NCBI GenBank assembly: GCA_963767475.1
Contig: CAVYEI010000003.1
Location: forward strand, 806,001 to 870,000
Direction: 5' to 3'
DNA length: 64,000 bases
DNA from: WHSW01 sp963767475
Lineage (GTDB): Bacteria > Actinomycetota > Thermoleophilia > Solirubrobacterales > 70-9
Within the stretch, counting starts at the first letter, position 1. Every line of letters begins with the position of its first letter. Of the stretch, positions 59,545-64,000 are shown one piece after another. The notes under the pieces were generated by a model. That model was not told the DNA's origin. It saw only the letters and a program-made list of their open reading frames with translations, and searched no databases. A program made the position numbers and the translations under genes.

Positions 59545-60867
59545 GTGCGAGCCGCGTACGCAGGCGGGAAGACCCTCCCGCAGATCCCGCAAACCCCACG
59601 GCTCCGGGCGACGATCGCGGCGCTCGCGGTCACGGCCTTCGCGGCTCTGGGGCTTTCCGGAACGGCGTCCGCGGCCGAGCCCGTATTCGGGATCGTGCCC
59701 CAGGACGGCGGCCTGCCCGAGCTCAGCGACCTCGAGCTGATGCCGCAGGCCGGGATCGGCGGAATGCGGACGATGCTCGCCTGGGGCGTGGTCGAGGGGA
59801 CCCCGGGTGAGTACGACTGGTCGCAGCCCGACGCGATCATCCGCGAGACCACCAACCGCGGGATCCAGCCGCTGGTCTTCCTCTACAGCACGCCGCCGTG
59901 GGCGGCCGACCTCGACAACCGCCCGTGCACAGGCGCCGCCTGCGCGGTCTACCCGCCCCGCACCAACGCGACCCGCAAGGCGTTCGGCGACTTCGCCGCC
60001 GCGGCGGCCGCCCGCTACGGCCCCGGTGGCGCCTTCTGGGAACCACCGGTCTCGCCGCCGGCGACGGCGACGGTGCCGGCCGGCAACGGCGGCGTGGTGG
60101 AACGGGAGACCGAGGATGAGGGTGTGATCTGCGATCTCACCCCGTGGCTCTGCCCGCCGGAGCCGCCGCCCACCCCGCCGCCCCCGCCGCCGCTGCCCGA
60201 CCCGCCGCTGCCGACCGAGCCCCCCTGCGGTTGCACCGAGCCGAGCCCGATCACGACCTGGCAGATCTGGAACGAGCAGAACTCACCCAAGTACTTCGCG
60301 CCCAAGGTCGACGTGCGTCGCTATGCGGCTTTGCTGGACAAGGCTGCCGCCGGGATCCACTCGGCCGACCCCACGGCCGAGATCATCCTCGGCGGTATGT
60401 GGGGACCGAGTTCCGCGAGCGAGGTGGTGATGCCCACCAAGACCTATCTCGAGCGGCTCTACGCGCTCGATGGCGCCGACAGCTTCGACTCGATCGCCAT
60501 CCATCCCTACGCCAACAACGCGAACGCCTCGATCGCGCAGCTGAAGAGCGCCCGCCGGGTCGTCAAGAAGGCGGGCGACCCCGGCGCCGGCATCTGGGTC
60601 ACCGAGATCGGCTGGGCCGGCCGCGGCCCGTCCGGCAACCCCTACGTCAAGGGGCTGAGCGGTCAGGCTCGGGTTCTCTCGCGCGCCCTCTCGGCGTACA
60701 AGCGGATGAGCCGCAGCTTGAACCTCCGCGGCGTGTTCTGGTACTCGTGGCGAGACAAGAAGGGCGGCGAGCTGATCTGCGAGTGGTGCGGCCACGCCGG
60801 CCTGCGGAACAAGAGCGGCGCTGGGAAGCCCGCCTGGCGGGCATTCGTTAGGGTGATCCGCTCGTGA
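59545..60867 (+). CDS. secreted clan-A glycoside hydrolase-like protein, copy 1, with Pro-rich insertion
   Basis: This 440-residue protein has an N-terminal signal segment (residues about 22-43). A TIM-barrel-like domain contains TTWQIWNEQNSPKYF with the Asn-Glu acid/base pair (Glu about 244), and IWVTEIGWAGRGPSGN with the nucleophile-type Glu (about 353). These are the two catalytic Glu positions of GH clan A (GH5/GH39-like). A polyproline insertion at bases about 60156-60222 (PPPTPPPPPPLPDPP) lies just before the WNE block and is absent from the other copies. The GTG 59545 lies five bases after the preceding stop. Confidence 0.85.
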   Translation: MRAAYAGGKTLPQIPQTPRLRATIAALAVTAFAALGLSGTASAAEPVFGIVPQDGGLPELSDLELMPQAGIGGMRTMLAWGVVEGTPGEYDWSQPDAIIRETTNRGIQPLVFLYSTPPWAADLDNRPCTGAACAVYPPRTNATRKAFGDFAAAAAARYGPGGAFWEPPVSPPATATVPAGNGGVVERETEDEGVICDLTPWLCPPEPPPTPPPPPPLPDPPLPTEPPCGCTEPSPITTWQIWNEQNSPKYFAPKVDVRRYAALLDKAAAGIHSADPTAEIILGGMWGPSSASEVVMPTKTYLERLYALDGADSFDSIAIHPYANNANASIAQLKSARRVVKKAGDPGAGIWVTEIGWAGRGPSGNPYVKGLSGQARVLSRALSAYKRMSRSLNLRGVFWYSWRDKKGGELICEWCGHAGLRNKSGAGKPAWRAFVRVIRS

Positions 60868-61974
60868 ATGGCAGGCGATTCTCGGCAGGGGTGCTCGCCG
60901 GCTCACTGGCGCTCGTGATCGCGATCGCGAGCAGTGCCGCGGCCGCGGTCCCAAAGGAGTTCTTCGGCGTCATGCCGCAGGGCCCGCTGACGACCGCGGA
61001 CTACGAGGCGATGGGCGACGCCAAGGTCGGCACCCTGCGGTTCGAGATCTACTGGGGTGCGATCGACCCGAGCCCGGCGGCCGACGACTACAACTGGGCG
61101 GCGTCGGACGAGGTGGTCACCAACGCGGCCAGGAACGGCGTCGGCCTGCTCGCCGTCGTCTCGACCGCGCCGGCCTGGGTGCTGGCGCTCGACGGCCACC
61201 AATGCGACCCGGGCATCTGCCCTCCGTACGCGCCCAAGGGCAGCGCCGCGCTCGCCGCCTGGCGGGCGTTCCTCGCCGACGCGGTCAACCGCTACGGTCC
61301 CGACGGCGAGTTCTGGACCCTGAATCCGACCCTGCCGAAGCTGCCGATCCGCGACTGGCAGATCTGGAACGAGCAGAACTCGCCGAGCTTCTGGAAGCCG
61401 AAGCCGGACGTGAAGGCATATGCGAAGCTGCTCGACTGCCGCCCATGACGCGATCACCGATGCCGACGCCGGGGCCGAGATCATCCTCGGCGGCATGTTC
61501 GGGACCCCGCTCGGCGGCCGCAAGCCGGCGCTCTCGTCCTGGGACTTCCTCGCCAGGCTCTATCGACAGAAGGGCGCGAAGAAGAACTTCGACGCCGTCG
61601 CTCCGCACCCGTACGCGTCCAAGTTCTCCAAGGTCCTCGCCCAGATCGACCTGCTCCGCGACGCGATGGCGCAGGCGCGCGATACGAAGACCGCGATCTG
61701 GATCACCGAGCTCGGATGGGCGTCGGGCGGGTCGCCGAACCCGCTCAACCGCGGGCTCGCCGGTCAGGCCGACCGGCTCGAGGAGGCGTTCAAGTACTTC
61801 ATCAAGAAGCGCAAGGTGCTGAACATCGAAAACGTCACCTGGTATTCCTGGCGCGACAACTCGACCACCGGAATCGGGCTTTGCGAATGGTGTCCGGAGT
61901 CGGGTCTGCTGAACGAGGACGGCTCGAGCAAGCCCTCCTTCAACGCGTTCACGGGGTTCACGGGTGGCAGCTGA
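60864..61974 (+). pseudogene. clan-A glycoside hydrolase-like protein, copy 2, broken by a one-base insertion
   Basis: The first frame (GTG 60864) has a signal peptide ending SAAAA, FFGVMPQGPLTTADYEAMG and DWQIWNEQNSPSFW, then stops at 61448 after AYAKLLDCRP. The remaining half (HDAITDADAGAEIILGG, IWITELGWASGGSPNP, NVTWYSWRDN) is in another frame. Removing T61437 joins them into a protein of about 370 residues matching copies 3 and 4 throughout. No other lesion is seen. Either the gene is freshly inactivated or the base is an assembly error. The GTG overlaps copy 1's stop as GTGA. Confidence 0.82.
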
Positions 61975-62039
61975 GTCGCGGACGAGCAGACGGGGATGGC
62001 GCGCCGCCGGCGTAGCGACGCTGCTCGCGGTGCTCGCGT

Positions 62040-63110
62040 GTGCTCTCGACCGCCGGACCCGCTCCGGCTAAAGGCCCGACGTCGGTCGTCCCGCGCTCGT
62101 TCTACGGCGTCGTCTCGCAGACGACCCTGAGCAGCGAGGACCTCGCCCGCATGGGCCAGGGGCAGATCGGCACCCTGCGGGTGTTCGTCAACTGGGCGAC
62201 GATCGACCTCACCGAAGCCCCCGACGACAACGATTGGTCGGGGCTCGACCCGATCATGGCCGACGCCGCGAAGGCCGGGATCCAGGTGGTGCCGTTCATC
62301 TTCGGGACCCCGACCTGGGTGGCGCAGACGCGCGACAACCGCACCTGCGACCCGGCGTCCTGCGGCGTTTACGCGCCAAGCTCGCCGGCCGCGCTTGCCG
62401 AGTGGCAGCGGTTCCTCGGCGAGGCGGTGGCGCGATACGGGCCCAACGGCGAGTTCTTCACCGACAACCCCTCGATCCCCGTGCTCCCGATCACCGTTTG
62501 GCAGATCTGGAACGAGCAGAACTCGAAGACCTTCTACAAGCCGAAGCCGAGCCCGAGCGCCTACGCCGGGCTGCTCGCCGCCTCCCACGACGCGATCCTG
62601 GCCAAGGATCCGACGGCGAAGATCCTGCTCGGGGGGATGTTCGGCACCCCCGGCGGTGAAGACGAGCCGAAGCTGTTCGCGTGGAATTTCCTGCGCAAGC
62701 TCTACCAGGTGCCCGGGTTCGCCGATTCGTTCACCGGCGTCGCCCCGCACCCGTATTCCGCCCGCCTGATCAAGGTCAAGGAACAGGTGAAGCTGATCCG
62801 CAAGGAGGTGGTCAAGGCCGGCGACGACGCGGACATGTGGATCACGGAGGTCGGCTGGTCCTCGGGCACCGGCAAGAACCCGCTCGAGCGCGGCAAGCAG
62901 GGCCAGGCCAACCGCCTGCGCGACGCGATGCGCTACTTCATCAGCAAGTCGGCGGCCTACAGGATCCAGAACGTGACCTGGTTCGCGTGGCGCGACCTGG
63001 CCGGCGCGCCAATCTGTCAGTGGTGCGCAGCCGCCGGGCTGTTCAAGGCCACCAGCCTGACTCCGAAACCCGCCTGGAACGCCCTCATGGCCTTCACCGG
63101 CGGCAGCTAG
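62040..63110 (+). CDS. clan-A glycoside hydrolase-like protein, copy 3, signal peptide out of frame
   Basis: This 356-residue copy has RSFYGVVSQTTLSSEDLARM, VWQIWNEQNSKTFY (acid/base Glu) and MWITEVGWSSGTGKNP (nucleophile Glu), ending AWNALMAFTGGS. The frame from GTG 62040 lacks a signal peptide. Immediately upstream, from GTG 61964, another frame encodes a good one (RRGWRAAGVATLLAVLA). Dropping T62039 would join the two as TLLAVLAVLSTAGPAPAKG. I think the natural gene starts at 61964 and is shifted in this sequence. Confidence 0.82.
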   Translation: MLSTAGPAPAKGPTSVVPRSFYGVVSQTTLSSEDLARMGQGQIGTLRVFVNWATIDLTEAPDDNDWSGLDPIMADAAKAGIQVVPFIFGTPTWVAQTRDNRTCDPASCGVYAPSSPAALAEWQRFLGEAVARYGPNGEFFTDNPSIPVLPITVWQIWNEQNSKTFYKPKPSPSAYAGLLAASHDAILAKDPTAKILLGGMFGTPGGEDEPKLFAWNFLRKLYQVPGFADSFTGVAPHPYSARLIKVKEQVKLIRKEVVKAGDDADMWITEVGWSSGTGKNPLERGKQGQANRLRDAMRYFISKSAAYRIQNVTWFAWRDLAGAPICQWCAAAGLFKATSLTPKPAWNALMAFTGGS

Positions 63111-63113
63111 CGT
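63108..63113 (+). promoter_or_regulatory. -10 element TAGCGT for hydrolase-like copy 4
   Basis: Seven bases before ATG 63121. Its TAG is the stop codon of copy 3. Confidence 0.45.
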
Positions 63114-63120
63114 TTCGCCG

Positions 63121-64000
63121 ATGAGAGTTACGCTGGCCGCGGTGCTGGTCGCCGGCATCGTCTCGCTCGGCGCAGCGGGCTGTGGCAACAGCGGCGCCGA
63201 GGACGAGCCGACGCTCACCGTCGATGCGCCGCGCGAGTTCTTCGGCGTCGTCCCGCAGAGCCCGCCGACCGACGAGGACCTCGCCCGGATGGAGCAGGGC
63301 AACGTCGGCACGGTGCGGATGGTCGTCCCCTGGGCGGCCCTGGAGCCGGAGGAGAAGCAGATGAATCTCGACGGCCTCGACGCGATCGTGCTCAGGGCCG
63401 CCGAGGGCGAGATGCGGATCGTGCCGACGATCTTCGGCACCCCGACCTGGGTGGCCGAAGGCTTCGACGGCTTCGACTGCGACCCGGCCTGCGCGCCGTT
63501 TGCGCCGACCTCACCCGAGGCCCTCGAAGCCTGGGGCGACTTCGTCGGCGAGCTCGCGGCCCGCTACGGCAAGGACGGTGAGCTGTGGAAGGAGCATCCC
63601 GAGGTCGACCAGCTTCCCGTGAGCTCCTGGCAGATATGGAACGAGCAGAACTCGCCGACCTTCTATCAGCCGAAGGTCGACGTCGAGTCCTACGAGCGGC
63701 TACTCCAGGTCGCCTCGGAAGCGATCACGGAACGAGACCCCCAGGCTGAGGTGATCCTCGGCGGGATGTTCGGGACCCCGTTCAAGGGTGAGCCCCCGGC
63801 GCTCTCGGCGACCGACTTCCTGCGCCAGCTCTACGCGATCGACGGCGCCCGCGAGGCCTTCGACGCCGTCGCCGCGCACCCCTACGCAGCGCACGAGGAG
63901 AAGATCGAGCTTCAGGTGGAGCTGCTCCACGACGAGATCGAGGCCGCCGGCGACGGCGCCGGACTCTGGATCACCGAGGTCGGCGCCTCGTCCGACGAGG
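63121..64000 (+). CDS. clan-A glycoside hydrolase-like lipoprotein, copy 4, cut by window end
   Basis: The first 293 residues are visible. A lipoprotein-type signal ends AAGC (Cys21), followed by REFFGVVPQSPPTDEDLARM, SWQIWNEQNSPTFY and LWITEVGASSDE at the edge. Unlike the other copies it reads EVGAS rather than EIGW/EVGW after the nucleophile Glu. Start ATG 63121 follows TAGCGT by seven bases, and the TAG is the stop codon of copy 3. Lipid anchoring would hold this copy at the membrane while the others are secreted or cleaved. Confidence 0.85.
   Translation, partial: MRVTLAAVLVAGIVSLGAAGCGNSGAEDEPTLTVDAPREFFGVVPQSPPTDEDLARMEQGNVGTVRMVVPWAALEPEEKQMNLDGLDAIVLRAAEGEMRIVPTIFGTPTWVAEGFDGFDCDPACAPFAPTSPEALEAWGDFVGELAARYGKDGELWKEHPEVDQLPVSSWQIWNEQNSPTFYQPKVDVESYERLLQVASEAITERDPQAEVILGGMFGTPFKGEPPALSATDFLRQLYAIDGAREAFDAVAAHPYAAHEEKIELQVELLHDEIEAAGDGAGLWITEVGASSDE

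Larger units (their letters stand above)
59545..64000 (+). repeat. tandem array of four hydrolase-like paralogues
   Basis: Four consecutive homologous genes share the block encoding WQIWNEQN at 60259, 61356, 62499 and 63628. The first three copies are identical at DNA level over the core of this block; the fourth differs by one base. Outside the catalytic blocks the copies have diverged clearly, so the duplications are not recent. The array continues beyond the window. Confidence 0.8.

Noticed and set aside
1..64000. CRISPR arrays, tRNA, rRNA and insertion sequences
   Set aside because: No regularly spaced short repeats, no tRNA-like cloverleaf with a TTC-loop consensus, no rRNA sequence and no transposase motifs were found by eye on either strand.

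Overview
The window is about 70% GC, with no rRNA, tRNA, insertion sequence or CRISPR array and no gene-free stretch longer than 150 bases. Codon use, heavy GTG/TTG start usage, stop/start overlaps (ATGA, GTGA, TTGA) and the protein families point to a Thermoleophilia-type actinobacterium (Solirubrobacterales-like). That placement comes from recalled family patterns, not from a search. Nearly the whole window is one very large cell-surface glycan locus.

Layout. 1-4010: a lipid-transport (MlaE/YrbE) permease cut by the window edge, two small membrane proteins, a DHFR-fold reductase, a VOC protein, and an AlkD DNA glycosylase coupled to an unrecognised gene. 4038-10492 (minus): an eight-gene, tightly coupled operon with a complete GDP-D-glycero-D-manno-heptose route (GmhA, HddA, GmhB, HddC) plus a transaldolase, a sugar epimerase, a methyltransferase and a glycosyltransferase. 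10634-32257: polytopic GT-C-like glycosyltransferases, GT2 enzymes, and nucleotide-sugar enzymes (RmlD-like, UDP-GlcNAc 2-epimerase-like, C-methyltransferase, cupin, epimerases), ending in an acyltransferase. 32259-38215: cysteine synthase, a secreted hydrolase, a GT2-methyltransferase fusion and a polar amino-acid ABC importer. 38273-48715: further glycosyltransferases and methyltransferases, a CDP-tyvelose-type epimerase, and a Wzt/Wzm polysaccharide exporter whose ATPase has a C-terminal cargo-binding domain. 48591-50126: two unrecognised genes of visibly lower GC. 50136-58887: acyltransferase, GT2-GT4 fusion, methyltransferase, the initiating polyprenyl-phosphate sugar transferase, a GT-A enzyme and an O-antigen-ligase-like protein with a TPR tail. 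58955-64000: a secreted, membrane-anchored Ser/Gly-rich protein, then at least four tandem secreted clan-A glycoside-hydrolase-like paralogues running off the end.

How it fits together (inference): the sugar transferase at 54544-55914 primes a lipid carrier; cytoplasmic GT2/GT4 enzymes extend the chain with heptose and deoxy or methylated sugars; Wzt/Wzm exports it; the GT-C proteins and acyltransferases modify it outside; the ligase-like protein transfers it; the tandem hydrolase-like proteins trim or remodel it.

Two sequence-level patterns stand out. First, fifteen gene starts have a TANNNT hexamer 6-10 bases upstream and usually no Shine-Dalgarno, which suggests widespread leaderless transcription. 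Second, several genes are broken by single-base shifts (about 715, 14930, 61437, 62039), which are either assembly errors or real decay.
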